Source: an uncultured Psychroflexus sp.
Lineage (GTDB): Bacteria; Bacteroidota; Bacteroidia; Flavobacteriales; Flavobacteriaceae
Reading direction: 5' to 3'
Assembly: GCA_913062845.1 (NCBI GenBank)
Contig: CAJXVZ010000033.1
Coordinates: forward strand, 1-34,770
DNA length: 34,770 nt
Positions 1 to 10,155 of this stretch are shown here, one piece after another; positions within the stretch are counted from its first letter, which is position 1; every line of letters starts with the position of its first letter. The notes under the pieces were generated by a model that searched no databases, was not told the DNA's origin, and saw only the letters and a list, made by a program, of their open reading frames with translations. The translations under genes and the position numbers were made by a program.

Positions 1-3000
1 GGATTGTTGGCATTCTCCACACGTACCCAAATGGTTTGAGGGCTGGAGGTGTTTTCAAAAACGTCGGGGTTGGTGATCGGGTTATCGTCATTATCTGCAT
101 CAATAGCCGAAAGGTGATAAGTCACATTGTGGGTAGCGGCAGTTTGATTTGGCCCTAAGACCAAAGTATTGTTCAGGGTAAGGTTAAACGCAGAAGTAGC
201 TGTGCCGGAGCCGTCATCGCAGCTCTCCAGGTCATCACCATCAAAAATTTCCACATCAAATATTTGTATCTGGAAGCTGGTGGTAACAAAACAAGTGGGA
301 TCGGTATCATTTTCGATACGTATAAAAATGGTCTCATCGGTATCTGCCGGAAGATAGTTTAACGGATCTACAATTGGATTAAGACCACCCTGAGCATCGC
401 CCTGGGAATTGTGATAAGTAAAATTGGTTGAACTGAGAATACCAAGCGAGGTCTCGTTGTTCTGAGTAAGGTCAAAAGTCTGTGTTCCTGTAAAATCACC
501 GCACTGGGTTAAAGTTGCGGGTGGGTTGACTACTTCAATTTGTGTAATTTGAATCTCTAAAGTCGTAGTTTCAGAACACTCAGAATCATCTGGTGTAAAA
601 GTGTAAGTTGTGGTTTGCGTATTATCAATGGCTGGAGACCAAGTTCCATTTATGCCATTGTTTGATATTGTTGGCAATTCAGGTATAGTATCACCTGAGC
701 AATACTCCGGATAGGCATCAAAAGTTGGGATAATAATTGGGTTTACTACTATTTCTAAGGTTGTTGTTTCAGAACAATCTGTCGGATTTGGCGTAAATGT
801 GTATGTCGTAGTTTGTGTGTTATCTATATTAGGAGACCAAGTCCCATTTATACCATTATTTGATGTTGTGGGAAGTTCAGGTATGCTATCGCCAGCACAA
901 AATTCTGGGTATGCATCAAAAGTTGGAATTGGTATTGTGCTGTCTCTGAAATCTACATCTCCTCCAATTTGAACATCGTTATCACAATCTGGTAAATCTG
1001 TGCTAGGGTCATCTATTGAATTATTAACATCAAAGCCCGCAAATACATCAAAAGTATTGTCAATACCATCGCCATCGGCGTCTGCAAATGGAGAGCTTAT
1101 ATTGTCGGCAAGACCATTTTCTTCAATGTCTAATAGACCATCATTATCACTGTCGTCATCTAAATAGTCTTCGCTATCCATCCCATCTGTATTTATGGGA
1201 ATAAGGCCTATTGAAGAATCTGTTGAAGAACTAGTAGTGTCTAAGTCATAATTATCATCCAGCCCATCACCGTCTATATCTGTTATTCCTGCTTCAACCC
1301 CGCTTGGTGCGATATATCCAATAGTAGATTGAGCTTCAACATTATCTGGAATCCCATCATTATCTGAATCCAGGTCTAAGTAGTCAGGAACTCCATCATT
1401 ATCTGTATCTACAGATTGGCTTGTATTGCTTGTGAGATAGATTTCGTCTAAGCCTATAACATTTCCTATCCATTCTGTTTCCTGGTTTTCTATCTCTAAG
1501 GTGATTGTATTTGTTGTCGGTGTAAAGTTTAATGAAACTGTTTGCCATTGGTCAACCAGAGAGTTTGGGAGCAGTAAATCCTGACTACCTATTATATTTC
1601 CATTTCCATCCCTTACAATAAGCAGAGCATCCGGTTCTGCATCAGTACCCTGAAGATTGGCAACCCTAACGCTAAAAAGTAAAGGAACATTTGGCACAAC
1701 AGGAATACCTGTTTGTTGATAAATTAACGCCTGTGTATTATTATCCAATGCCAGATAACGTCCGTTGGTATCTCCATTGCCGTCAATATGCCCATTGGCT
1801 TCTGTTTGAAACCAAACATCTGTCATATCAGTAGAAATGCCTTCATACCAATCGCCACTTAATACATTGGGATTATTATCACCTAGGGTATTAGACATTA
1901 AAACACCTCCTGTCCCAAAATTTTGTTGAAATTCGTTTGTAGTAGTTGTTAATCCCTCGTTTACATCCAGTATTCCGTCATTATCATCATCAATATCTAT
2001 ATCATCTGTTATACCATCGCCGTCGGTGTCTGTCTGGATAATAACGATAGTCAGGGTTTGTGTTGAAGCACACTGTCCGGGGTCTGGTGTAAATGTATAT
2101 GTCGTTGTTGATGTATTATTCAAAGCCGGAGACCAACTGCCGGTAATGCCATTATTTGATGTTGTAGGCAAGGCCGGTATAGCATCTCCCGGAAAGTAAT
2201 CGGGGTAAGAGTCAAAAAGTGGCACAATATCATCTTCTATAGTTAAAGTGATAGTCTCTGCAGTTGACTCACCACAATTGTCCAAAATAGTTACTGTATA
2301 TGTAGTTGTGGTTAAAGGAGAAATCGTAGTAATAGCACTATTAGGGTTTGCCACACCCGTTGTAGGAGACCATGAATAGGTTACTCCACTTGGAATGGTC
2401 GCATCTACGTTTACAAACTCGCCTGTACATAATGTTTCATCTTGTAATTGTAAATTTTCGACAAATGAAATAGAATTAAAGCAAACCTGATGTAAATTGC
2501 TTAAGCCTCCGGTTGACCCAACAAATCCAAAAAATACCGTGTCATCTCCGTTAAAAACATTTTGCTTAATATCGAATGTCAGCGTTTGCCTTAATTCGCA
2601 ATCAAAGAAAACTTCGAAAGTTTGATTAAGTGCATCCCATTCAATTTTAATTTCGTGATCAGAACCATCTTCTATATTCGGGTTATTTGAAATTGCTTGA
2701 ACAGGAGGAGATAAGACAGTTGGGGTGTTTATATGTGATGGATTTCCGTTTATGTTTATTCCTATATGATCAAAAAAAGGATCATTTAAAATACCATTCT
2801 GAAAAGTATCAAATTCAACAATAAGTGAATTATCTATAAATTCATAACCCATACCGCCTCCGACATTTCCAATTTCCGGATTTGGTGTTCCTTTGAAGAC
2901 CAACGCCATACCATCTGCACCATTTCCGTCCTTAAAACCAAAGTTGTTCTGATAATAAATAGTAAAATCCTCATCAAAATCAATAGGATTGTCAAACCAA

Positions 3001-3152
3001 ACTCCGCCAGCCTGGTTTAATTGATCTTGTGTTATTGTAAAACAATTATTTCCCTCTTCAACAGCATCACCTATAGTAGTCGATTGCAACTGAGCGAAAA
3101 CTGAAATTGAAACTAATGAAAGAAATGAAAAAAATAAGTATTTAATTCTCAT
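1..3152 (-). CDS. Large secreted L-type lectin adhesin, C-terminus cut by window edge
   Basis: The reading frame is open from an ATG at 3152 to base 1 (about 1,050 codons) and has no stop in the window, so the C-terminus is missing. Residues 1-21 are a signal peptide ending FAQ. Residues about 35-230 look like a bacterial L-type (legume-like) lectin domain, with GADGMALVF near 79, IVEFDT near 111 and FGFVGSTGG near 208. A PKD/Ig-like module follows at about 235-300. Asp-rich thrombospondin-3-type calcium repeats such as [10 protein letters not shown] start near 374 and resume at about 580-710, flanking a jelly-roll, CBM-like segment at about 395-545. Three FDAYPE...TTTYTFTP repeats are present. 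Such proteins act as sugar-binding surface adhesins in flavobacteria. A T9SS or gliding-type C-terminal domain would be expected beyond the edge. The ligand is unknown. The lectin call is by family pattern only. Confidence 0.85.
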   Translation of the reverse strand, partial: MRIKYLFFSFLSLVSISVFAQLQSTTIGDAVEEGNNCFTITQDQLNQAGGVWFDNPIDFDEDFTIYYQNNFGFKDGNGADGMALVFKGTPNPEIGNVGGGMGYEFIDNSLIVEFDTFQNGILNDPFFDHIGININGNPSHINTPTVLSPPVQAISNNPNIEDGSDHEIKIEWDALNQTFEVFFDCELRQTLTFDIKQNVFNGDDTVFFGFVGSTGGLSNLHQVCFNSISFVENLQLQDETLCTGEFVNVDATIPSGVTYSWSPTTGVANPNSAITTISPLTTTTYTVTILDNCGESTAETITLTIEDDIVPLFDSYPDYFPGDAIPALPTTSNNGITGSWSPALNNTSTTTYTFTPDPGQCASTQTLTIVIIQTDTDGDGITDDIDIDDDNDGILDVNEGLTTTTNEFQQNFGTGGVLMSNTLGDNNPNVLSGDWYEGISTDMTDVWFQTEANGHIDGNGDTNGRYLALDNNTQALIYQQTGIPVVPNVPLLFSVRVANLQGTDAEPDALLIVRDGNGNIIGSQDLLLPNSLVDQWQTVSLNFTPTTNTITLEIENQETEWIGNVIGLDEIYLTSNTSQSVDTDNDGVPDYLDLDSDNDGIPDNVEAQSTIGYIAPSGVEAGITDIDGDGLDDNYDLDTTSSSTDSSIGLIPINTDGMDSEDYLDDDSDNDGLLDIEENGLADNISSPFADADGDGIDNTFDVFAGFDVNNSIDDPSTDLPDCDNDVQIGGDVDFRDSTIPIPTFDAYPEFCAGDSIPELPTTSNNGINGTWSPNIDNTQTTTYTFTPNPTDCSETTTLEIVVNPIIIPTFDAYPEYCSGDTIPELPTISNNGINGTWSPAIDNTQTTTYTFTPDDSECSETTTLEIQITQIEVVNPPATLTQCGDFTGTQTFDLTQNNETSLGILSSTNFTYHNSQGDAQGGLNPIVDPLNYLPADTDETIFIRIENDTDPTCFVTTSFQIQIFDVEIFDGDDLESCDDGSGTATSAFNLTLNNTLVLGPNQTAATHNVTYHLSAIDADNDDNPITNPDVFENTSSPQTIWVRVENANN
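533..928 (-). repeat. Two tandem 198-bp (66-residue) coding repeats in the lectin adhesin
   Basis: The segment encoding FDAYPE(F/Y)C(A/S)GD, then [11 protein letters not shown] and TTTYTFTP occurs twice at an exact 198-bp spacing; the CATCAAAAGTTGG landmark is at 716 and 914. Protein identity between the copies is very high. The DNA has diverged at many third positions, so the repeat is not very recent or is held by selection. A third, more diverged unit ([18 protein letters not shown]) lies at about 2040-2225. Confidence 0.8.
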
Positions 3153-3302
3153 AAATTAAAAAAAGGCCTAATATAATCTATATCTTTCACTTAAGCTCAA
3201 TTATAAAAATGATTGATTAAGCAAGAGTCCTGAAGACTGATTAAAAATTATTCCTGGTAAATTAATATGATCCTTAAAAGTCCACTATTGTTTTAAAGCC
3301 GA

Positions 3303-4445
3303 TCATACGAGTGCATTTTTCAGATCTGAAATTAAATCTTCAGCATCTTCTACACCTACACTTAGCCGGATCAAAGCATTGCTAATGCCCATTTTCTTAC
3401 GTTTAGCTTTCGGAATACTGGCGTGAGACATGCTTGCCGGATGTCCGACCAAAGATTCTACACCACCGAGACTTTCTGCAAGTGTAAAAATTTCTAGTTT
3501 TTTGATAAATTCAATGGCAATATCTTCTTTGTTTTTTTTCAAAGCAAAAGAAACAACACCACCAAAATTTCTCATCTGTTTTCGAGCTAGTTCGTGTTGA
3601 GGGTGACCTGAAAATCCAGGCCAGTAAACTTTTTCAACTTTAGGGTGAGATTTCAAATAATATGCTATCGCTTTCGCATTATCACAGTGTCTCTGCATCC
3701 TTAAATGCAGGGTTTTTATACCTCTTGAAGTCAAAAAACAATCCATTGGACCAGGTATAGCTCCACTGGCATTTTGGATAAAATACAGCTTGTCTGCGAG
3801 AGTCTTTTCACTTGTTACAAGTGCACCCATTATAACGTCAGAATGTCCACCGAGATATTTTGATGTACTGTGCATAACGATGTCTGCACCCAAATCCAGT
3901 GGGTTTTGAAGAAAAGGCGAGGCAAATGTGTTATCTACAACAAGTTTTAATTGGTATTTGGCTGAAATTTTAGAAACGGCCTTAATGTCTACAATATTTA
4001 AAAGAGGATTTGTTGGCGTTTCCAACCATATAGCTTTTGTGTTCTTGTTGATATGGCTTATTATTTCGTCTGTTTTATTTAAGTCAACAAAATGGAACCT
4101 AATACCAAAGTTTTTGAAAATACCGTTAAAGATTCTGTAAGTCCCGCCGTATAGATCTTTGGATGTAATAACCTCATCACCGGACTTTAAGAGTTTTAAT
4201 ACTGCATCTATCGCTGCAACACCAGAGCTAAAGCCAATACCATATTCTGCATTTTCTAATTGTGCAATGGTCTGTTCAAGATCTGCTCTAGTAGGATTTG
4301 AGGTTCTGGCATACTGAAACTTTGAATGTTTTTCAGGGGAATTGATTTTAAATGTTGAAGTCTGATAAATTGGTGTATTTACGGAATTGTATGTCGGATC
4401 AACAGATTCACTGCCTGAATGAATTACTTTGGTATCGAATTTCAT
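3303..4445 (-). CDS. metB: Cystathionine gamma-synthase / beta-lyase family PLP enzyme
   Basis: This 380-residue protein belongs to the Cys/Met-metabolism PLP-dependent family (fold type I). It probably acts in transsulfuration: joining cysteine to an activated homoserine, or cleaving cystathionine. Visible family features are YARTSNPTR near 45 (substrate/PLP phosphate region), SSGVAAIDAVL near 73, ETPTNPLLNIVDI near 142, DNTFASP near 171, the PLP-lysine motif STSKYLGGHSD (Lys196), and the C-terminal SLGGVESLVGHPASMSHA. Length is normal and there is no signal peptide, so it is cytoplasmic. It sits alone between secreted-protein genes, with no other methionine gene nearby. Sequence alone does not separate gamma-synthase, beta-lyase and methionine gamma-lyase, so the symbol is tentative. 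Confidence 0.85.
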   Translation of the reverse strand: MKFDTKVIHSGSESVDPTYNSVNTPIYQTSTFKINSPEKHSKFQYARTSNPTRADLEQTIAQLENAEYGIGFSSGVAAIDAVLKLLKSGDEVITSKDLYGGTYRIFNGIFKNFGIRFHFVDLNKTDEIISHINKNTKAIWLETPTNPLLNIVDIKAVSKISAKYQLKLVVDNTFASPFLQNPLDLGADIVMHSTSKYLGGHSDVIMGALVTSEKTLADKLYFIQNASGAIPGPMDCFLTSRGIKTLHLRMQRHCDNAKAIAYYLKSHPKVEKVYWPGFSGHPQHELARKQMRNFGGVVSFALKKNKEDIAIEFIKKLEIFTLAESLGGVESLVGHPASMSHASIPKAKRKKMGISNALIRLSVGVEDAEDLISDLKNALV

Positions 4446-4520
4446 TATAATTTTAATTTGGCAGTTATGATAGTACTAATACTCTGCTCAATAATTGATG
4501 ATGGGGTCCAAAAAAAAATC

Positions 4521-5702
4521 CTATTTTTTAATAATTTTCTTTACAAGACTCTGTTCTTCACTTTTTAGTTTTAAAATGTAAATGCCTCTGGCAAATTCTG
4601 ACATATCCAAAATTGTAGTATTGGCGTTTCTAACCTCTTTTTCCGATAATAGTGTACCTCTAAGGTCAAATATTTGAATTGTACTGAAACTGTCACTTTT
4701 TACAGTTAATATACTCTCTACCGGATTAGGGTAAATATCAATGTTTTGTTTGGACCGTAAATTTTGTGTATTTAGTAATGCAGCAACTTTTCCGGAATAA
4801 TAATAGTAATCAAAAAAATCACCATTCGAAACGGAGAAATCTAAGGGTGTGGAAGTTACTACATTGCCGGAGTTTAAGCTGACCCCTTTAAATTCGTTCA
4901 AACCCTTAAAATAGTAAATACCGGAAAAAGGATTAATGGCAGCGCCACTAAGAGAAAAACCTTCACTAATGGATTGTTGGGAAATCAAGGTCACTAAACC
5001 GGTAACAGGGTCAATCTGACTAAGAAAAATTTCGGCAGGTTGTGAATTTCTGCCTAATCCATAAAGATTTCCATCAGCGGCATTAAATAAGATATTATCA
5101 AAAAAAGCCACTTGTGAAGTATCAATAACCGGAGAATGCACCACTTGGCCGGTTGCAATATCGACTGAAAATAACTGACCATTAGACACAAATTGAAACC
5201 ATTGGTTGTTAAGATCTATTGTACTTCCCGCATTCAAAGTGATGGCATCAGTTATTGAATTTTGAGAAACAGGTGTTACAATTCCTGTCTGCGGATCTAT
5301 TTTGGATAAGTAAACCTGGTTGCCTCCGTTTTGCCCTCGTTCTAAACCTATCAATTCCTGGGTCAATTCATTGTAAACAAAATTCTGGAAGTAAGGTTGA
5401 ATACTGGTAGATATTGGAACATCTGTGACCAAATTTCCCGTACTTATATCTATGCCAATGAGATTGTTGAGACCCGTATAATAAAAAATATCAAGGTCAG
5501 GGTCTACTGTATAGGTAAAGTTTGAAATATATTCTGAGTAAGAATTTGCTGAAAGATCTTCTACAAGACCATTGATCTCGTTAACCTTGGCCAGATAAAC
5601 CTGATTGCTTGGATTGCTGGTCCTCGACACACCAATAATATCGTCATTTTGTGCATAGCCAAAGGAGATTATAAAAGTAAATAAAATAATAGCTTTCATC
5701 AC
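4521..5702 (-). CDS. T9SS-sorted secreted repeat protein, function unknown
   Basis: This 393-residue protein has a signal peptide ending GYAQ near residue 18 and a T9SS type-A C-terminal sorting domain at about 318-393: IDIYPNPVESILTV, then IQIFDLRGTLL, then ARGIYILKL and a terminal KKIIKK. Between them are three or more repeats of the form QVYLSKIDPQTGIVTPVSQNS (at about 34, 130 and 225), each followed by a segment containing D(I/V)xTG or LNSG. This spacing suggests a beta-propeller-like fold. I recognise no catalytic motif. It should be exported by Sec and T9SS and end up outside the cell or on its surface. The first two codons are both Met (5702 and 5699), and either could be the start. 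Confidence 0.8.
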   Translation of the reverse strand: MMKAIILFTFIISFGYAQNDDIIGVSRTSNPSNQVYLAKVNEINGLVEDLSANSYSEYISNFTYTVDPDLDIFYYTGLNNLIGIDISTGNLVTDVPISTSIQPYFQNFVYNELTQELIGLERGQNGGNQVYLSKIDPQTGIVTPVSQNSITDAITLNAGSTIDLNNQWFQFVSNGQLFSVDIATGQVVHSPVIDTSQVAFFDNILFNAADGNLYGLGRNSQPAEIFLSQIDPVTGLVTLISQQSISEGFSLSGAAINPFSGIYYFKGLNEFKGVSLNSGNVVTSTPLDFSVSNGDFFDYYYYSGKVAALLNTQNLRSKQNIDIYPNPVESILTVKSDSFSTIQIFDLRGTLLSEKEVRNANTTILDMSEFARGIYILKLKSEEQSLVKKIIKK

Positions 5703-5797
5703 TACTAAGATAAAACATCGCAGGTTTTTGTGGTCATGCGCTTAAGACATATTTATGAATAAATTACAGAAGACTGATGTCCTGATAAATGCTTATT

Positions 5798-6451
5798 CTA
5801 AATTTTTGTCAATGAAACTTCAACCTCGTAAGACTGCTCTACGTCAAAATTTAAACCCGGAAGATCCTCGAATCCCGGAATATTGGTAATGTCAGGAATC
5901 TCACCGGAATTTAAGATCTCTGCAAAACTGGGTAAAGCCTCATTGGAGAATAATGTAGCATTGTTCCCACTAAATGACGAGATCACATAGGTGACTTCTG
6001 TGCCGTCTGTTGTTAGTGACAGATTTCCATTAGAAACACTCCATGTGCCTGAAGCAAATCCGGATTCTGATATTGTTTCCGATTCTGGTATAGCAACACC
6101 ATCCTGCTCGCCGGTTACTTCTAAAGTAACATCGCCTGAGGAAGTATAAGTACCATCTTCAGAAAACGTGACCGTTGCATCTCCTGAAATCTTTTCTGCG
6201 GTGATTGTCTGTACAGAATTTATTGGTGGAAACCCTTCAATTGTTGCACTCAATTCCTGGGTTATAACAACAATCTGATCGGTGACTTCCCATGTTCCTA
6301 CAAAACCTGACTCCGCTACATTTTCGCCACCACCGGGTGTAGGTGTAGGTGCATTAACTTCAATATCAGGAGACAATGGCTCATTTTCACAACCTGAAAA
6401 AATTAAAAAACTAAAAACCAGAAAACTTACAAATTTGAGAGACGCTTTCAT
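5798..6451 (-). CDS. Lipoprotein with lipocalin-like domain
   Basis: I place the start at ATG 6451 (MKASLKF), not at the in-frame ATG 6484, because the signal sequence MKASLKFVSFLVFSFLIF begins there and leads straight to the lipobox FSGC. The mature protein starts CENEPLSPD and carries a Pro/Gly-rich linker (APTPTPGGG). It continues with a beta-rich domain of the lipocalin-like type found in many Bacteroidota lipoproteins: VGTWEVTD, then VTFSEDGTYTSSG, then SGTWSVSNGNLSL. There are no catalytic residues to point to. The residues after the lipid cysteine are not the acidic run linked to surface export, so a periplasm-facing location is more likely. Function unknown. Confidence 0.75.
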   Translation of the reverse strand: MKASLKFVSFLVFSFLIFSGCENEPLSPDIEVNAPTPTPGGGENVAESGFVGTWEVTDQIVVITQELSATIEGFPPINSVQTITAEKISGDATVTFSEDGTYTSSGDVTLEVTGEQDGVAIPESETISESGFASGTWSVSNGNLSLTTDGTEVTYVISSFSGNNATLFSNEALPSFAEILNSGEIPDITNIPGFEDLPGLNFDVEQSYEVEVSLTKI

Positions 6452-6515
6452 AAAACAATAATTTCCTGCAAGGTATAAAAACAAAAATCAATTGTGAAAA
6501 AAAATTATGTCAAGT

Positions 6516-6548
6516 TTTGTTTACATTTAGAAAAATGTTTTATATTTG
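6516..6548 (+). promoter_or_regulatory. Bacteroidota-type promoter for the membrane protein / XRE pair
   Basis: TTTG at 6516-6519 and TATATTTG at 6541-6548 match the Bacteroidota -33 TTTG and -7 TAnnTTTG elements with a 21-bp spacer. TTTACATTT occurs directly repeated at 6520-6528 and 6559-6567, with an inverted TTTGTAAAG between them (6545-6553). This arrangement around the -7 box could be an operator for the downstream XRE regulator (inference). Confidence 0.65.
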
Positions 6549-6591
6549 TAAAGTTTTATTTACATTTTGTATAACTTTAATGACTTATATC

Positions 6592-6981
6592 ATGACATCA
6601 CAAAAACAAAGAACCATCAAATTAGCTATGTGGACCTGGAGCTGGGTTGCAACACTGGCCATTGCCACCTTTGGACCAAAGTTTATCTGGGATGACCATC
6701 AGTTACTAACTGTTTTGGCTGTTTCTGTTAATCTGGCAAACGGTATTCTTATGATTGCAGCAAATCGTAATTTTTTTAATGCATTAGATGAATTACAACG
6801 AAAAATACATGTTGAAGCATTAGCCATAACTTTAGGATTAACGGTTGTAGCGGGTATCACTTTTTCTCTTCTGGACATTACTAATCTTATTCCTTTCGAT
6901 GCAGAAATTGGATTTCTTGTTGGATTTATGGGCATCACCTACATGATTGCTTTATTCATTAACAGAAAACGTTATGTATGA
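6592..6981 (+). CDS. Small four-helix membrane protein paired with an XRE regulator
   Basis: From ATG 6592 (MTSQKQRTIKL) the protein has 129 residues and about four predicted membrane helices, near residues 10-29, 38-56, 74-96 and 104-123. The hydrophilic loop NRNFFNALDELQRKIHVEA lies between helices two and three. An open frame extends upstream to a TTG at 6517, but that start would lie inside the promoter, so ATG 6592 (or ATG 6580) is preferred. Its stop overlaps the start of the next gene (ATGA), which implies co-translation. Small membrane proteins encoded just before YozG-like HTH proteins are common in bacteria. The partner may sense membrane state or control the regulator, but this is not shown here. 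No family name is recognised with certainty. Confidence 0.75.
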   Translation: MTSQKQRTIKLAMWTWSWVATLAIATFGPKFIWDDHQLLTVLAVSVNLANGILMIAANRNFFNALDELQRKIHVEALAITLGLTVVAGITFSLLDITNLIPFDAEIGFLVGFMGITYMIALFINRKRYV

Positions 6982-7190
6982 AGAACAGACTAAAAGTATT
7001 ACGGGCAGAACACGATATGACCCAGAAGGATTTGGCAAAAGCGGTAGATGTTTCTCGCCAAACCATCAACGCCATTGAAAAAGGAAAATTTGATCCTAGT
7101 TTGGTGTTGGCTATCAAGTTAAGTCGATTGTTTAATCAGGATATTGAGGACATTTTTATTTACGAGGAAAAAAGTCTACCGAACGATTAA
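6978..7190 (+). CDS. Small XRE-family (Cro/C1-type, YozG-like) transcriptional regulator
   Basis: This 70-residue protein is essentially one helix-turn-helix domain. It contains LRAEHDMTQKDLAKAVDVSRQ and TINAIEKGKFDPSL, then LAIKLSRLFNQDIEDIF, the typical layout of short YozG-type XRE regulators. It overlaps the membrane protein gene by ATGA, so both are made from one transcript. Its end overlaps the convergent metallopeptidase gene by 15 bp (7176-7190). Likely targets are its own promoter at 6516-6548, where TTTACATTT-like repeats flank the -7 box. It is not an obvious arabinose regulator. Confidence 0.9.
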   Translation: MKNRLKVLRAEHDMTQKDLAKAVDVSRQTINAIEKGKFDPSLVLAIKLSRLFNQDIEDIFIYEEKSLPND

Positions 7191-9824
7191 TTTCTTAACA
7201 GCACTATATCTGCCCTGGTGTACCTTAACCAAATATAATCCCGGATTAGACGGATTGAGTTTAAAAGCCTTTTTTAAATCGGAATCGTTATTGTCATATT
7301 TTTCCTTTAAAATCAAGCGACCATTGAGATCATAAACTTCAACATTAATGTTTCCCTGTTCAAGATTCAAACCACTTATTGTAAATTGACCTTCGCCTGG
7401 ATTAGGATAGATCATAAAATCCTCAAGTACATTTTCTTCAGTTGATAGATTAGGGACTAAACCTGTAGTACATATATTGAGTGTTATAGAATCTAAGTTT
7501 GATTCAACGCCATCCTCGTCAACATCGGTAATCCAAAATGTCCAGTTACCCTGAGCATTTTCACCATCAACAATGGATAAAGGATCTTCAGGAATAACAC
7601 TTTCGCCGGAATCTATATTGTTACAATCTATTGGATTACCTTCATCATCAAAAGTGAGATCTAAGCCTGAAGTCCCTGAACACAAATAAACACCTAATTC
7701 ATTAAAACCACCTGAAGGTGGTGTGAAAGCAAAAGTGATTGACCCGTTATTCTCAGCACCTGTAATATTTACATTGAAATTCAAATCTTCAATCTCCACA
7801 CTATCATTTATCTGAAAAGGAAACTGGTTGTATGAGCCGGCATTTTCAGGTATGGCAACATTAAAATCAATAACATAGTCTTCACAGACTTCTCCGTAGG
7901 TGTAATTTCCAATGGCAAAAAAAGCCTCATTGATATTAAAGAATATATTGTTTACTGCCTCAATCATAATTCTGCACTGCGTGGCATCTATGTTTGGAAC
8001 AATAATATCTTCCGATCCGTCATTTGGTGTATTCGCGGCCAGGACGGTATCGTAGGTAAGTCCGCCATCCGTAGAAAGCAATATATTTACTGTAGATTCA
8101 TCTATTCCATTGGCATCTGTTCCCGCTACATTCCATGTAATGGTTTCTGTGCTGCCAGGTGTCCAGATGATTTGATTTTCCTGAGTTTGAGAAGTTACTT
8201 TAAATGGCCCTGCATTTGTGGTTACCGTGGCCAACATGGCATTTACTGCTGTTTGACCTCCAAGGATATCATTATCTCTTACGGTCAATCTAAAATTCAA
8301 ATCCCTGTTGACGTTCATTAATATTTCCCATTCCTGAGAACCAGGATTTTCAAGAAGATCTTCCAAAGCGGGAATATATCTTACAGGATCACTTGTTCCT
8401 TCCCTGGATCTCACAACAGGCCCTGATGTTGTCGTTTCATCCGGTAATCCCTGTGGTCCGAAATCGTACTGTTCCCAGGTAAATGTATGTGCAGAAGTTC
8501 CATCGGGATCGGTTGAACTACCTGTCAATTTATAAGGTGTGCCCTGAGGAATCAAAAAGTCTGGTCCGGCATCGGCCGTAGGTGGATTATTTCCTGTTAT
8601 TGACTGGTTAGCCGGACATGAAGTAAAGCTTGAGATGTGAAACCACATGCTTGATAAACTGATCTGATGATAATAAAAATCACCAATTGGGACAACGTTC
8701 TGAGGAGCACAAAGTCCGGGATACGCCATAATTGTCGAACCACTTCCTGGTTCTACAGCAGAAAATGTAGAAATATTGGGGCCACATGAACCTGCACTGC
8801 CATTAAAAGTATGCGGAGATCCGTATTGATGACCTAATTCGTGAAGAAATACAAAGTCAAAAAACGTGCTATCCGGATTAAAGTCTCCGGTAACACCAAA
8901 GGCTTTTACAGTGGATATACAAGAAGTGCCTAGACCTGCGATACCACCACCGGCAGTGTTAAAAACGTGTCCGATATCGTAATTGGCATCACCTATATTG
9001 GTATCTATCAAAGTCTGGTTTTCATCCAGTAATGCGACATTATCAAAGTTTGAAAAAGGATCTGTAGCAGCATCAAAGAATATCAATGATGTATTATCCA
9101 CCATCGTCATTGTTACAGACAAGTCTCTTTCCAAGACGGCATTCGCATTAGACACAGCAATGCTCATAGCTGAAATAACATCTGTAAGATTGGAATTATA
9201 AAAAGCACTGTATTCTGCGGTAGCTGAAATGGCTATTCTGAAATTTCTCAGTACACCATCGTTCGCATTAAAATTTGTTGTTTCCGGTATACTATTATCA
9301 CTTGATGAAGCAACATTAAGAAGTGTACATTCAAAATAATGGTCTTCAAAACTAATGTCTTTGCTGAAATAGACTGAATAAAGATTTTTTGATAAATCCA
9401 CAGGTGAAATATACTGAGTACCACTTTCGGTATTTAGTATAATAGCCTGAAAGCCAAGTGAAGTAATTGTAAATCTGATCAACTCCTGAGGATTGGTTAC
9501 ACCCTGACCTGCATAGGCCTTAATATTTGGATAATCAGCCTGAAATGAGGGTTCCAGCACAGAAGATTCAAAGATTTTAAAGGATTTTTTTTTACCGTTT
9601 GGAGCTGGTATTTCTATCGTAGTATCGCCTGGGTTTTGCCTGTTTCCAGCATTTATAAGGTGGGTTTTAAGATTTTGAATATTTAAATTGAAATATGAGG
9701 CCTTAGAAACTTTGTCCGCTTGATTATTTAAATTAATCGGCACAGATTGGGTTTGTTCAAAAAAGTTTTGTGCACTTAATATGGACACAAATAAAATTGC
9801 AAGTAAAGTATAAGACTTTTTCAT
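7176..9824 (-). CDS. T9SS-secreted reprolysin-like metallopeptidase with P-domain
   Basis: I place the start at ATG 9824, because MKKSYTLLAILFVSILSAQ is a clean signal peptide; an in-frame ATG at 9845 adds seven residues. The 882-residue protein has a propeptide-like region (about 20-190) and a metzincin zinc-binding motif HELGHQYGSPH (His328, Glu329, His332, His338), with the downstream Met-turn region STIMAYPGLC. PKD/fibronectin-like segments follow. A proprotein-convertase P-domain lies at about 655-795 (FNVAIPENAGSYNQFPF through GNWTFWITDVDEDG). A T9SS sorting domain forms the end (MIYPNPGEGQFTISGLNL, then GLYLVKVHQG). It is a secreted protease, probably unrelated to the arabinose locus. 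The last 15 bp overlap the convergent XRE gene. Confidence 0.9.
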   Translation of the reverse strand: MKKSYTLLAILFVSILSAQNFFEQTQSVPINLNNQADKVSKASYFNLNIQNLKTHLINAGNRQNPGDTTIEIPAPNGKKKSFKIFESSVLEPSFQADYPNIKAYAGQGVTNPQELIRFTITSLGFQAIILNTESGTQYISPVDLSKNLYSVYFSKDISFEDHYFECTLLNVASSSDNSIPETTNFNANDGVLRNFRIAISATAEYSAFYNSNLTDVISAMSIAVSNANAVLERDLSVTMTMVDNTSLIFFDAATDPFSNFDNVALLDENQTLIDTNIGDANYDIGHVFNTAGGGIAGLGTSCISTVKAFGVTGDFNPDSTFFDFVFLHELGHQYGSPHTFNGSAGSCGPNISTFSAVEPGSGSTIMAYPGLCAPQNVVPIGDFYYHQISLSSMWFHISSFTSCPANQSITGNNPPTADAGPDFLIPQGTPYKLTGSSTDPDGTSAHTFTWEQYDFGPQGLPDETTTSGPVVRSREGTSDPVRYIPALEDLLENPGSQEWEILMNVNRDLNFRLTVRDNDILGGQTAVNAMLATVTTNAGPFKVTSQTQENQIIWTPGSTETITWNVAGTDANGIDESTVNILLSTDGGLTYDTVLAANTPNDGSEDIIVPNIDATQCRIMIEAVNNIFFNINEAFFAIGNYTYGEVCEDYVIDFNVAIPENAGSYNQFPFQINDSVEIEDLNFNVNITGAENNGSITFAFTPPSGGFNELGVYLCSGTSGLDLTFDDEGNPIDCNNIDSGESVIPEDPLSIVDGENAQGNWTFWITDVDEDGVESNLDSITLNICTTGLVPNLSTEENVLEDFMIYPNPGEGQFTISGLNLEQGNINVEVYDLNGRLILKEKYDNNDSDLKKAFKLNPSNPGLYLVKVHQGRYSAVKKLIVR

Positions 9825-10155
9825 CAGACTATTTTTAGGAGACATTAATGCTTATTCTATAAAGAAAATTAAAACTAATAAAATGTTTTAATTTATCATC
9901 ATTTATATAACAATTTAAATACTCCGATTCCTAAAGGGAAAATGTTAGAAAGTGTTAAAATAAAAAATCACAATATTATTTTCAAAGAATACCGGCGCTT
10001 GTATTTGAGAACATTTGTCATTTAAGCAGATATATGCTCTAAAATTACTTAAAACTCATCATAGGGAAACGATATCCAAACATCATCATCTTTGCCTCTC
10101 ATTTAAAATAAATGTTTAATTTTTTGCTTATATAATTTTTTTTTGCTTTATTTGA

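Noticed and set aside
169-357. Short plus-strand ORF of 62 codons inside the lectin gene
   Set aside because: It is antisense to the uninterrupted lectin frame and shows no protein features.
6517-6591. TTG start for the small membrane protein
   Set aside because: This start coincides with the -33 element of a good promoter, so the transcript would begin downstream of it.
9950-9955. AAGTGT half-site upstream of O1
   Set aside because: The partner arm ACACTT is absent at the required distance.
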